The notes beneath the pieces were generated by a model. The model did not search any database. It was given only the letters and a program-made list of their open reading frames with translations, and had not been told where the DNA came from. 64,000 nt of DNA from Adiantum capillus-veneris (Eukaryota > Streptophyta > Polypodiopsida > Polypodiales > Pteridaceae): contig CM043946.1 of assembly GCA_014529385.2 (NCBI GenBank), positions 22,453,077 through 22,517,076 of the forward strand, in the 5' to 3' direction. Position numbers and translations under genes: made by a program. Shown here piece by piece: positions 7,699-18,513 of the stretch. Positions within the stretch are counted from its first letter, which is position 1, and the number at the start of each line of letters is the position of its first letter.

Positions 7699-10600
7699 GG
7701 ATTGTCTCATGGAACGTGCAGGGACTAGGTGGGCCCCAGTTTCAGCGTCAGCGGGGCCAATTGCGTCAGGAGCTTCAACGTTGCCTTGTGGGAGGAGAGA
7801 TTGATCTCCTTATACTTCAGGAGCACCATCTGTGTGAGAGCCGCATTCGGCGATGTGGTCAGATTTTGCGTGGACGATATGATACCTTTTGGTCAGCTGC
7901 TTTTGGACCTGGAGGCATCCAGGGTGGGGTATGTATGACTATTGCGGACTCATTGCAGCAGGCCATTGTGGGCAGAGGGATTATTGTGCCAGGCAGGGCT
8001 TAGTGGATTACTATGCAGGTTCAGGATGGCCTTGTGGGTTTCCTGAACATCTATGCGCCCAATGTGGCGAGTGCTCGTGCAGAGTTTTGGTCACAGATTG
8101 TTGAGTCTTTGCCACAGGCAAATCATTGGTGCATAGGAGGGGACTTCAACATGTTGGAGGACCCTTCTGACAGGATTGGTGGCAGCCATGCTACTGTGCA
8201 TGGAGTCGAGTTGGCAGCTTGGGAGAGGTTGTGTATGACTTTGAGGGTCTTGGATACATGGCAGCACTCTCGTTTTGTGAGGCCCCGAGACAGTCTTGCC
8301 TTCTCTAGATCGGACCGCAGAGTGGGAGGAGTGAATCTATCGCAGATAAATCGCTTCTACACTAGTGACCACTTCAATGACTTGGGATGATCAGTGGGCA
8401 TCCTGGCAGGGACCTCCTTCTCGGAATGCAGGAGCAGCATCCAGACAGTCCATGGTTGGAGGAGCAGTTACAGCAGGCTCGACAGGAGCTTGCTAGCACA
8501 GAGGAGAGGCGTCATGAGTTTGCTTTCCACCGACAAGCATCTCAGTGGACTCAAGTGGGTACAGTGACTGGTGCTTTTTTTGAGACAGTGGGACCTCGAC
8601 TCGCATGCCAAGGTCAGTCAGTTGAGGAGGCCCGATGGGTCAGTTGCTTGTGAACCCGAGGATATGCGTGCAGTTGCTACTAACTTCTACCGTGAGTTAC
8701 TGTCTGCTGAGCCCCAGTTAGAGCGGCAGGATGCATGTAGGGAGCAGGTTTGGGCACAAATGCCTGTCTTGTGACTGAGGAGATGTGTCAGAGGCTAGAG
8801 ATGCCTCTTCAGCTTCAGGAGCTGCACACGGCTCTTAGGGCCCTCCCCCGTGGTAGGTGTCCAGGTGAGGATGGATTGACTCCCAGCTTTTTCTCGGAGT
8901 ACTGGGACCTGCTTGGCCCATATCTTTGTAGTGCTTTTCAGTACATTTTGCACACAAGAGTGATGCCTGACAGCATGAGTGAGGGCCTGATCTACCTCAT
9001 TCCCAAGGAGGGTGGCTCCTTGGATGAGATTCGGCAGTGGCGTCCAATCACCATCCTCAACTCAACCTACAAAATTCTTGCCAAGGCTCTGAGTTTGAGG
9101 ATTCAGCCACTCTTAGAGAGCCTTATACATGGGACTCAGACAAGTTTTGTCAAGGAACGCAGTATCCTTGACAACATCTTTACTTTCTGGGAGGCTTCTG
9201 CCCTGGCACGGCTTCGTGGTGAGGACCTTGTGATTCTTCTTCTCGATTTTGAGAAGGCATACGACAGAGTTGACTAGGACTTTCTAGAGGGCACTCTACG
9301 CAAGATGGGCTTCTCAGATGCTTGGATCAGAGGGGTGCCAGCCTTGTACAGACAGGCTCACAGTCAGGTGCTTTTGGCAGGAGGTAGAGGTGATCGCTTC
9401 ATGCTCACACGCTCGGTCAGACAGGGCTATCCTCTTGCCCCCTTTCTCTTTCTGTTCTATGCGGAGGCGATGAGCAGATTTTTGGTGTCACAGCAGGTTG
9501 GTCTACGGGGCTTAGCACTCCCTATTCGGGGAGATGAGCTACTGGACGCTGAGTTTGCCGATGACTCGGCCTTGTACTTAGATGGCCAGGAGGCCAATCT
9601 TCACAGATGTGAGCAGGCTTTGGAGACCTTCTGTTGTGCATCAGGCGCACTGATCAACTGGAGAAAGACATTGGCTTTCTCGGTTGGTAGTGCCCCTGTG
9701 CCAGATTGGATGCCAGGAGAGGGTTTCAGGTGGATTCCCCCAGGGACTGCAGTTCGGTACTTGGGTTGTCAGGTTGGTAAGGACTTGTCTCCCGAGCAGC
9801 AGATTGCTCCCCTTCTCCTGTCCATCAGGAGAAAGTTGTTACATTGGAGCTCAGCACGACTTTCTTTGGCTGGTAGAGTAGTAGTTGCCAACCAGGTGTT
9901 GTTGGCGACTATGTGGTACATCACTTCCTGCAGGATCTTCTCGAGTTCTTGTATCACCCAGGTAGAGAGGCTGATCAGGAACTTCCTTTGGTCAGGACGT
10001 GACACTCAGATAGCCCGAGCCAAGGTGGCTTGGCAGGTCATCACACTTCCTTCTTCTCAGGGAGGGCTGGGGATCATTGATCCAGCACAGCAAAGCAGAG
10101 CCCTTCTTGGGAAGTTCATAGTCAGAGGACTTCTTCCAGGTGAGGAGCTCTGGAAGGAGTTCTTGCTGCAGAGGCTTCATGCCACGAGGCCCTTGGCAAC
10201 CTTCGACCATATGGATCTTTACAGAGATGCGCAAAGTTGGCTTGAGCATGAGCAGGAGACTGGAGGACCGCTTCGCTGTGAGGTTGCTTCGATCTTGGAA
10301 GCTCTTACGACGTGGCTTGGAGCAAAGACAGCCGACGTGCACGGAGGAGCGCCTACGGCAGCCCCTCGTCTGGAACCCCATGGTTAGCACTCAGAGAAGC
10401 CACTTGGTTGGTAGTCGGCCTCATGTTTCCTGGGGTCCCATGGCAACAGGACTAGCGCGCTCTCTAGGTGACTAGCTAGAGTTCACAGGTTTGTCAGAGG
10501 AGGTGCAGGGTTTCCAGCTACAGGGCATGAGAGGTGTGCAGAGCATGTGTCAGGACATCTCAGAGTCAGGTCCAACTGAGTGGCTCACGTCTCTTGAGCC

Positions 10601-11757
10601 AGTAGCACCCCTATGGATGGGAGCCTTCACACGACTGGAGGTTCTCATCTCAGTCAGGGCCTGCTCAGAGATGGTCCCAACCCTTTTCTTCGAGCTTCAG
10701 GATGGGGGACGACTACAGCGAGTTACAGTAGAGGCCCTGCAGGTAGCAGAGTTGTTTCCACAGGATCCGAGTAGTGGGCATCTCTGGGAGGACTTGCGTC
10801 ATAGACCCTGACCCAGCACCTCTTGAGACTGGACACTGGAGGCTTTGGACTTGGGAGTGTTGTCCACTGGCACGAGTACAGTGGGATCCTGGTGAGTGGC
10901 TATGGAGGGACCCCTTCTCTTCTGCAGACCATCCAGGAGTCCCTTTCTTTCAGTACATTGTTCGGCTTGGACGTCATATACTTGCAGCACACACAGAGGC
11001 CCGCCCCGCTGCAGCACGTCATTGGCAGGAGGAGGGTCTCTCAGTCAAGTTCTTGGCAGCCTTTTGGGAGAGGCTGTGGGACTCCAGACAGCCGAGGCGC
11101 GTCACCTTGTCCCACTGGGCTGGTCGCACACAGAGCTACAACAGTAGGGAGCTGGCTAGTGCATAGTGGTCTCTCGGCCGCATGTACAGCATGTGACCAT
11201 TTGGTGGAGAGTCAGCGTCACTGTCTTTGGGAATGTCCCTCGGCCCAGCAGGTGTGGCTACGAGTTCTTCGTCTGATGCCTACTCTCTCCACGGCTCGAC
11301 AGTACGCTTGGGGGGCAACGGCTTGGTCCACTCTCACGGGCCCGGCACTTCAGTTTGAGCTATCTTCCACCAGCAGGATGATAGTGATACAGGGGGGGGC
11401 GACCTACACTCCAACCTACTACAGAGCTTACTCCACAGGAGTGGTGCAGTGAGAGAGGAGTGTTGGGAGCTCATCAGTAGCCTGACACTGTGGTTCATCT
11501 GGCGGGCCCGCTGTTTCCGCATCTTTCAGGCTTGCCCTGTGCCACCAGCAGAGACTGTTCGTGACTTTTGGCTAGAGCTGATCCATACTCTCAGAGGACA
11601 GCTTGAGGGACTACAGGGCAGCTCCGACCGCATGCGGGAGCGCCGCGAGGCTTTCCTCCGACTCTGGCGCCCTGGGCCTTTCTACACCATTGTCCAGGGT
11701 GTGCTCAGATGGCACTACCGTCCACCTGTGTCGCTCTTCCCTCCCCCCATCTCTTGA
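7695..11757 (+). pseudogene. LINE ORF2: endonuclease, reverse transcriptase, zf-RVT
   Basis: Starts MRIVSWNVQGLG, the usual start of the plant LINE AP-endonuclease domain, with GGDFNMLEDPSDR and SDHFND further on. RT motifs follow: RPITILNSTYKILAKAL, LLDFEKAYDRVD, SVRQGYPLAPFLFLFY, then the catalytic block EFADDSALYLDG (about 9550-9590). Downstream come the thumb-like RRKLLHWS...LAGRVVVANQVLLATMWY and a C-terminal zinc region with CDHLVESQRHCLWECPSA (about 11190-11240). The last segment, LWFIWRARCFRIFQ, is typical of plant LINE tails. Stops (near 8001, 8390, 9275) and at least three frameshifts break it. It would nick the target and copy the LINE RNA. Confidence 0.85.
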
Positions 11758-11913
11758 TTTAGCCTCATTGTATATATGCTGTTTTTTCATTGGGAGAGTC
11801 TCCCCATCATGCTTGTTGTAGCCCTCTCTTGCAGAGGTGGTTGAGCCCTATGGGCAGTTTTCATTTACTAATACAAGGATCTTTTTCTCGGAAAAAAAAA
11901 AAGCGAGCGGCTA

Positions 11914-12870
11914 CGGAATTAGAGCGTGAGGCGCAGAGAGACCAACGCATGCAAGAGTTGGTCCTACAGGTACTCACCTTGAAATCCGAGCCTCTCAAGG
12001 ACATAGGCGATTCATTAGGTAACACAAGTAGAGAAGCGGATTCCAACAACCCAATCACTGAGAAGTTGACGTTCAGTAAGTATAACGGTAAGATGGATGC
12101 TAATGTTATATATTCTTGGTTGCATCAATTTAATGCTTACTTTGCGACAACTAAGAAAACAAGGAATAGCAAAGTTTTGACAACAGCCATGTATCTTGCC
12201 AGTGATGCAAACATTGGTATCATGCGAGGAAGGCGTGCCCCTTTCTTTCAATTGGGCCGACTTCCAATACAAGCTCAAGGTGCGGTTTATGCCGCCACGG
12301 TACCTAGCCCGGTTAAAAGAAGATTGGCGTAACCTTAAGCAAAATGGTACCCCAGTCATGTATTTTTCTAACCGTGTTTTACAGCTCGGCACCCAATTAC
12401 GCAAATCGGATGCGAAACATAAAGAGGCTTTTCTTTTCAGGTTGGACGAGTATATCAAGTTCGATGTCGAAATCCTCAACCCCATAGATCTCAACAAGGC
12501 GGTAGCGATTGCTCTCGCGCAGGAGATGAAGCACAACAAAGGAAATCCTAAGGAAAACAAGTCTTCTCACAATACCTCTCAGACTCCTCGGAACATACAA
12601 AACGGTAAGAATAGTAACTCTTCTAGCCCATCTTCCTCTAATCCTTCGGAAAAGAACTCTCAAAATGAATTTAAGGGTAAAGCTAAAACACCTTCTCAAC
12701 CTAAGCTAACCCCAAATGAAAAAGCTGCACAAGGAATTATAGGAGGATAAATAATGCCACAAGAACAAATCATTTATACAAAGGAAGGTCCATGTTATCA
12801 ATGTCACGTCAAGGGTCATATAAAGAAGGCATGTCCACCACCTAAAGAACGGCAACCGAAGAAGAATTAG
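11914..12870 (+). pseudogene. Gypsy gag, capsid and nucleocapsid part
   Basis: Continues the interrupted coiled coil, then gives a Gypsy capsid: KLTFSKYNGKMDANVIYSWL, a frameshift near 12215, then FNWADFQYKLKVRFMPPRYL and LEEDW-type helices through LFRLDEYIKFDVEILNP. A Ser/Asn/Lys-rich linker leads to the CCHC knuckle CYQCHVKGHIKKAC (12793-12834), which sits in another frame after a stop at 12750. The order matches Gypsy gag. After the knuckle the reading goes almost directly into RT, so the protease region is deleted. Confidence 0.75.
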
Positions 12871-12958
12871 AGTGGCAACTCACAGAGTTGGTGGCCAGAG
12901 GATTCATACGTCCTAGTGGCAACTCACAGAGTTGGTGGCCAGAGGATTCATACGTCCT
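12871..12958 (+). repeat. 44-bp perfect tandem duplication at start of RT
   Basis: AGTGGCAACTCACAGAGTTG... occurs twice with no difference seen (12871-12914 and 12915-12958). It codes for the [18 protein letters not shown] segment in the N-terminal RT. Since 44 is not divisible by three, the duplication shifts the frame. Confidence 0.9.
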
Positions 12959-14362
12959 AGTGTAAGTCCTTTTACTGCTCCTCTTTTATTTGTCTGCAAG
13001 AAGGATGGTTCGTCTCGTTTGTGTGTTGATTACAGGGCTTTGAACAAGATGACCGTCAAGAACAAGTTTCCGATGCCTCGCATTGAGTATATCCTCGATA
13101 GGCTCAATGGGGCAAAGGTTTTTAGCAAGGTTGATCTCAAAAGTGGATACCATCAGGTAAGGATATTCAAAGGCAATATCTACAAGATTGCCTTTTCCAC
13201 AAAGCGAGGGCAATGGGAGTATGTGGTTATGACTTTTGGATTGACAAGTGTCATGGGTACATTCAACCGTCTCATGGTAGGCCGTTTTGGAAAGATATGA
13301 TTTGCGTGTGTGTGTTTATCTTTCTTGATGATATTCTCATTTTCTCTGCATCGTGGGAACAACATGAAAAGGATGTAGAAAAGGTTTTAGCCCATTTGGA
13401 TGAGTGTCAACTGTACATTGCAGCTACAAAGTCTGAGTTTTTTCTCACTAAAGTTACTTATCTGGGATATATCATTTCTGCAAAAGGTGTCAAGCTTTGA
13501 TCCCGCAAAAGTAGAACAGGTTCGTATTAAGAATTTGCCCAAAAATGCATAAGATATGCGTTCTTTGCTTGGTTTATGTTAAGTATATAGTTCGCACATA
13601 GAGAATTTTGCATGTATTGCCGACACCCATGACAGATGTTCTGAAAGGGGTGAAAACTCGCTGATAGCGCGTTGTTTTGCCCGAAGCAGCCGTTGAGGCT
13701 TTCGCAGGTCTCAAGGTTGTAGTGACAGAAGCACCGTGTCTCATACTTGCCTCTTGGGACGACCCCTTTGAGGTATGGACGGATGCAAGCAATGTCGAAA
13801 TAGGTGTTGTGCTTCAATAGCATGGCCGTCTAGTTGCATTTCTCACTAGGAAGTTAAATAGCGCCGAAAAGAATTATTCAGTTTACGACAAAGAATTTTT
13901 GTCTGTTATTCACTCTCTCAAGCATTGGAAGCATTTTCTTAATGCTAGAGAGTTCATGATTCGCACAGATCATCAAGCCGTCAAGTGACTCCAGTCTATG
14001 CCTAGTGCACATTGGAGTGATCGCCAAGCACGGTGGTCACAATTTTTTTAGCAATTTGGTGGTTTGATTGAGTATGTGCCTGGTAAAGCTAATCGGTCGC
14101 AAAGGACAAATTCTGGCTCTTGAGTCAAGATCCACAGTTCTATTCAGGGTGTCTCTTTCGACAACATGAAGAATCAGTATGCAGATTCCGAGTTTGGTAA
14201 GCAATGGTTGCAGGCCCTTGCTCCCCAAAAGCCCAGCAACTATCTCATTCTGAAGGTTTGTTGTATTTTCGTCACTGTCTATGTGCGTTGTCCTCTCTCA
14301 GGACAGCCATATTGCACAATGCTCATGACTCTCTCACGGGTGGGCACAGGGGAATGAACACC
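12932..14362 (+). pseudogene. Gypsy RT, RNase H and start of integrase
   Basis: RT motifs in order: [55 protein letters not shown], then (after a frameshift near 13300) the catalytic FLDDILIFS and LTKVTYLGYIIS. RNase H follows with WTDASN, SVYDKEFLSVIHSLKHWKHF and IRTDHQAVK, so the usual Asp, Glu and Asp ligands are visible. The integrase HHCC domain begins at about 14290 (ILHNAHDSLTGGHRGMNTT) and stops dead at LTR copy 3. In-frame stops occur at about 13819, 13986 and 14050. Divergent and non-functional. Confidence 0.85.
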
Positions 14363-14364
14363 AC

Positions 14365-15148
14365 TGTCACGTGACACACCCAACCCTATGTGTCTGTGGA
14401 CAAGCTACAACATAATCAGGGTTCGGTTCAGTCAAGTCAGTCTAGAATATGAAGTGATTTGGCACTTTGTGAGTCTGTTCGCAGACCGTGCATGTCCAGA
14501 CACTTAGATTAGATGCATATCCTCTGGTCGCACACAGCATGACCATCAGATTCCAGTCATATTCCATCACTAGCATTTTTACAGTGCATAAACCTATTTT
14601 CCCTATTTTTGACATTTTTCACTTATTATTTTTAAGTGACTTTTGTTGGAAAGTAGGTAGGGCAATTTTGCTAAGTTTGTATAAATAAAAACCTAGCGCT
14701 AGCACTTTCGGGCGAAAGAGGCAGCAGGAGCACACGCTCAACAGGCAACTTCTCAGCAGAACCCCCAAGAGGCCTAGCGTTTTTGCTCCACAGCATCAAC
14801 CTAGCGTTTTGGACTAAATCAGCCAGCATTTTTGGATCTTGCAGATTCCTGGCGATAGTGACACGTTTTAGGGTTAGCGTTTCCAGGTTGAGGTCATAGA
14901 TGCAATTTTGATCATTGTGTTCATTTGGCCAATCACAGCTTCTCTCTCTCTAGGAAGGTGGTCCATGTCAATCTTGTCACGTGCACATTTAACCCTATGT
15001 GCATGCAAACAAGCTGTAACTCCGTTTCAGCCCTTACCCTCTCAACTCCCAGCATCTACCGCAAGATCCCATCAGCATCTCAGCATCTAGAACCATTATA
15101 TCAGAATTTCTGCAATCTAAAGCAAATACCTCTCTAGCGATAGAGGGG
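14365..15148 (+). repeat. Gypsy-family LTR, copy 3
   Basis: Begins TGTCACGTGACA and follows copies 1 and 2 through the TATA region, including CCTAGCGTTTT repeats. At 14976 a second LTR-start-like segment (TTGTCACGTGCACATTTAACCC) appears, then the U5-like TGCAATCTA...ATAGAGGGG block to 15148. The copy therefore looks rearranged. It is cut at 15148 by inverted copy 4. Confidence 0.65.
14680..14687 (+). promoter_or_regulatory. TATA box of LTR copy 3
   Basis: TATAAATA downstream of the conserved GTAGGTAGGGCAATTTTGC block, collinear with copies 1 and 2. Confidence 0.55.
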
Positions 15149-16423
15149 TGTCAGGTGCAACGGAATGGAAATGGTGAAGATCTAGGTTTTACACTTCCAC
15201 AAATCCTTTACTTCTTTTCCTTGTGTTAGTGATTCCTTTTAGCTTGGAGAGAGAGCGGTAGAGATGTGTAGAGGTAGAAATAGAGAGAAAAGAGGAGAAT
15301 GACACCTAATGGGGTCCCAACCAACCCTCTCAAGGCCCCCCCACACCATTGCCGATGTGGTATTTGCTTTAGATTGCGTAAATGGAATGTACACACAATG
15401 CAATACCTCAAGTGCAGACTCTATCGACTCGAATGATGATTGTCGCCGCAATAACTCCTCAAGACGAGGCACCTCCGAGGCTAATTTCTCGCACCTTTGA
15501 ATCCTTCTCGATGTGGGATTGCGGATGGCCGCCAAGGGGTAGATCTGGGGCTGAATTGCGCTCTCGATGTGAGGAATGAAGGGCTGAAAACGCAGATCTT
15601 GCGATGCTGATGATGGACAGCAAAGTGAGCACTCGATGCCGGCGAGGGAATGGCCGAGGGGAGGCTCGATGGGCTGCCGAAGTACTGGACCACAATGGGA
15701 TGGCTAGCATTAGCAGATCTAAACACAACCCGGTGATGGAATGGGTTGGAAATGAAAACGTTGGCTGATCTGCACTGCTAAGGGGTAGCGCTAGGGCTAC
15801 AAGCTCAAAACACTGTGCTGCCAGATCTCAAAACGCTAGGGCTGATGTGAGAAAAACGCTAGCTGATCTGTCCCTTGGTCTAGTGCTCTGTAAATCTCAT
15901 GAAAAGCACTCGCTGCTTGGTCTCCTTTATAGGGTTGGAATTGGACTTATAAATTTACTAAGGCTTAGGTAGGGCAGACTGTCCACCAGTCCCAACAAGG
16001 ACTTAGGTAGGGCAAACTATCCACCATTCCAAACAAAATTAATCATTAAAAAAATGACTTATTAATAAATTGGGCCAGGGAGTCAGTTTCTGGGTGAAAC
16101 TGTCACACATCTGTCCACCCGAGAATCCCACTGACATGAGGAATGGCTCGTTGGATTCCTCTAACCTAGAGCTACATGCATGTCATGCCAAATGACATCT
16201 GTCAAAACGCGTGTTTAAACCATTTATGCAAGAGGGTTCTAAAACAGAAAACCTAATCTAATGGATTTGTCCGGACATGCAGGTCCTGTGAACAGGCTCA
16301 CAAAATTGCCAATATTAATCCTCCTAGGATTCTAGACACTCCTATATAGAAAGAAGGGGAAAACTGTCTCTGGAAGTCGATGAAGCATGTCCACGTGCCA
16401 CAGAGAGCCATGTGCACGTGACA
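15149..16423 (-). repeat. Gypsy-family LTR, copy 4 (inverted)
   Basis: Reads on the minus strand from TGTCACGTGCACATGG at 16423 to CGTTGCACCTGACA at 15149: 1,275 bp with TG...CA ends. It shares the LTR start, TTTGTGAGCCTGTTC, a TATA box and CTAGCGTTTT motifs with copies 1-3. A purine tract lies immediately upstream, so this is the 3' LTR of a minus-strand element whose internal part to the right is mostly lost. Confidence 0.68.
15925..15932 (-). promoter_or_regulatory. TATA box of LTR copy 4
   Basis: CTATAAAG on the minus strand, followed after about 80 bases by three (C)AACG/GCGTTTT motifs and CAGATCAGC, as in the other copies. Confidence 0.5.
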
Positions 16424-16435
16424 TCCCTTCCTGCT
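16424..16435 (-). other. Polypurine tract before LTR copy 4
   Basis: AGCAGGAAGGGA on the minus strand, directly preceding the LTR start TGTCACGTG. It fixes copy 4 as a 3' LTR. Confidence 0.6.
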
Positions 16436-17389
16436 TAGAGTGACCTACTGGTACCAAATTCCATGCATACCATAAGATGGTCTCAGATGAAGTTCCTTCT
16501 AGATGATGTTGTCCACGGTGCCTTTTGAGAGAGAGTCTCCCTTGGGTGATGTGGAAATGTCCAAAACACAAGGAGGGTGATGATGCATCTACTCGCAAAC
16601 AATGGACTGTCTCTTGGATCAAAGAGGCCCTTGGTGGTTACCAACCAACAATAACCTTTGTTGCCTCAACTCGCATGGTGTGAACCAAATTACAACCGGA
16701 CGCATGCTCATAGAGCCAATGGCTGGATATGCAAACACCAATGTCCACGAAGATACCGGCCAGCCTATATTGTCCCTACGCGTGAAGATTGGCGAGAGCA
16801 ACGCAAAATGGGAGATGAAGATGGATATGTCCTTTGGAATGCCCACGAACCATAGCAAGTACTCTGGATGATGTCTCATGAAACTGCCAAGTAACTCCTC
16901 AAAGATAAAGGCTCCTCTTGGGGCTTCGACTAGATTGTTGTATGACGGAAGCTCTAGATGAATACTCGTCTATGCAATGGATGTGATTGCAAATGTAGGC
17001 TCACAATGCCTGCAAACTCCCGCACTGGTTGCCTCGGATTGGAACCCTTTGGCTCCGGATTGATGGCTACCGATTGCTAAGAAGATGTAGATGGTGTGGA
17101 CCTGATGTGCTGCCAAAAATATGTACCGATCGATGATGATGCAATGCCTCTTCTAGAATGATGGAATTCTCCAAGCAGATGGGAGCGATGGTTGTGCAAA
17201 CAATGCCAAGACTCCAAAGCTAATAGGTTGATATAGATAGTGCCCTCCTTTGTCATCATAGGCCGCTGACAAATCTTGATACTCACCATCAACATCTTCA
17301 TGTTTCTTGTGCATGTCTTCAATGATGTGATTTGTCATGTCAAAGAATTTATGAGTGCAAATATCCATGCTAGGATTTCTTTATGTCGA
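16436..17389. other. Unassigned region
   Basis: Short frames on both strands but no domain I recognise. By position it may be the decayed 3' interior of the element that owns LTR copy 4, or unrelated flank. Confidence 0.35.
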
Positions 17390-18065
17390 GGTGGTCGAGC
17401 GCGTACACCAAGTCAACTACCCTCTCACAAGCGCACCACAACTATAACCCCCGGTATACAGTGTTTGTGCCACATCTTCGCCCCAAAACAGGGAGGCAGA
17501 GGCATGATGCGAGTCTGTGTCGGCTCTTTCATTGTCCTGTTCTTTTTCTCCACCACCATTCTACTCAAGAGCATAAGGGAGAGAAATTTCCCTTTGAATG
17601 CCTTTAGAAGAGAGAAATGAATCAAAGGGTATAAGTTCACCTTTTTTGTCAGTTCTCAGGTAGAGATCTTAGAGTCAGATTGATTCGCAGCTTCACTTAT
17701 CCAACTTTGAAAGTGAAAGAGCATCAAACTTCTTAGCAAGATAAAAATACCCAAATCTTTCTGGAGAAATCATTTTCAAGTATCAACATTTGGATCCTTG
17801 AAGTGACTCAACCTCCATAGGACCTACAAGATAGGGAAAAATACCAAAGGCACGAAAGGTTGCCTCCTCTAGAAACGAGACTCTGTGTTGTTTGCCTTTC
17901 GCACATGAAAAACAAACATGGTGAGGCTTGCGAAGCTTGGCCGAGCCGATAGCCATATTCTTGGAAACAAGATGCTGCAAAGTAGCAATGGGAACATGAC
18001 CAAAGCAAGAGCTCCAAAGAGCACTTTGGATTTGGAGAGCAACCGGTATAAATGTGACTCTTGCC
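17390..18065 (-). pseudogene. Copia pol relic (GAG-pre-integrase and integrase)
   Basis: On the minus strand, starting near 18065: ALWSSCFGHVPIATLQHLV, then KLRKPHHVCFSCAKGKQHRV, the GAG-pre-integrase zinc region, then GPMEVESLQGSK. Frameshifted remains of the integrase core follow (GIQREISLL, SRMVVEKKNRTMKE, the decayed equivalent of NGVVERKNRT). Both ends fade out and no LTR is seen. It is unlike the Copia family at 21-37 kb. It lies immediately downstream of the GT77 exons, in the same orientation. Confidence 0.75.
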
Positions 18066-18513
18066 CCTGCAAACTAGAAGAAAAAGCGTGAACGCACCAA
18101 CTTACACATACAAAGAGAGGGATACATTCAGAAACTCTATGCACTCAAACAACAAATACAAATGGCATTTTTGCAAAGAAAGAAGAAAAATGTTTGAAAA
18201 TTTTTCTAAAAAGCACTGACCAAGGATTATCAAATCAAGAGCACACATTTCCATGACAACAGCAAAGTTCCATGTTGAAGTGTTAACTCTTCGATCACAA
18301 AGAGTACATGAAAAATTTAGTAAACCAAAATGACTTGTCGCGCATTAAAACACCAGCACAAGCATCAAAAGTCATCCATGGTCCTTTTCAAGAGCCTCAC
18401 AGACATGTCCGGAAACTCGAAGGATAGGACCTTAGTTTCTTTCACATAGTTGATTGACAAGTTAGAACCCTATCTCTAAGCATGTTGTCCAAACAACAAA
18501 CCAAAAATGTTAC

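Larger units (their letters stand above)
5431..11898 (+). mobile_element. L1-type LINE inserted in Gypsy gag
   Basis: Full-length-looking non-LTR element: C-rich 5' region, ORF1, ORF2 (endonuclease, RT, C-terminal zinc domain) and a poly(A) tail at 11892-11902. A 15-bp target duplication flanks it: AAAAGCAAGCGGCTA (5416-5430) and AAAAGCGAGCGGCTA (11899-11913), one mismatch. It interrupts gag coding, which resumes afterwards. Insertion at an A-rich target fits target-primed reverse transcription. Both ORFs carry stops or frameshifts, so this copy looks inactive. Confidence 0.92.
698..15148 (+). mobile_element. Degenerate Gypsy LTR retrotransposon with two nested insertions
   Basis: Order seen: 5' LTR 698-4425 (split by a Copia element), primer-binding site 4427-4438, gag from 4826 (split by a LINE), CCHC knuckle 12793-12834, RT, RNase H, start of the integrase zinc domain, then LTR copy 3 from 14365. 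Known autonomous Gypsy elements also encode protease between gag and RT and a full integrase; both are missing here. Knuckle and RT are almost adjacent and the integrase is cut after its first ~25 residues. No target duplication was found, so treating copy 3 as this element's own 3' LTR, joined by an internal deletion, is inference. Stops and frameshifts are throughout. Confidence 0.6.

Noticed and set aside
16602-16879. Plus- and minus-strand frames of about 88 codons
   Set aside because: Overlapping frames on both strands, no domain, no splice or promoter context.
17077-17368. Weak resemblance of a minus-strand frame to a hAT dimerisation tail
   Set aside because: Only a few scattered Leu/Ser/Pro positions fit; the key WxxER-type motif is absent.
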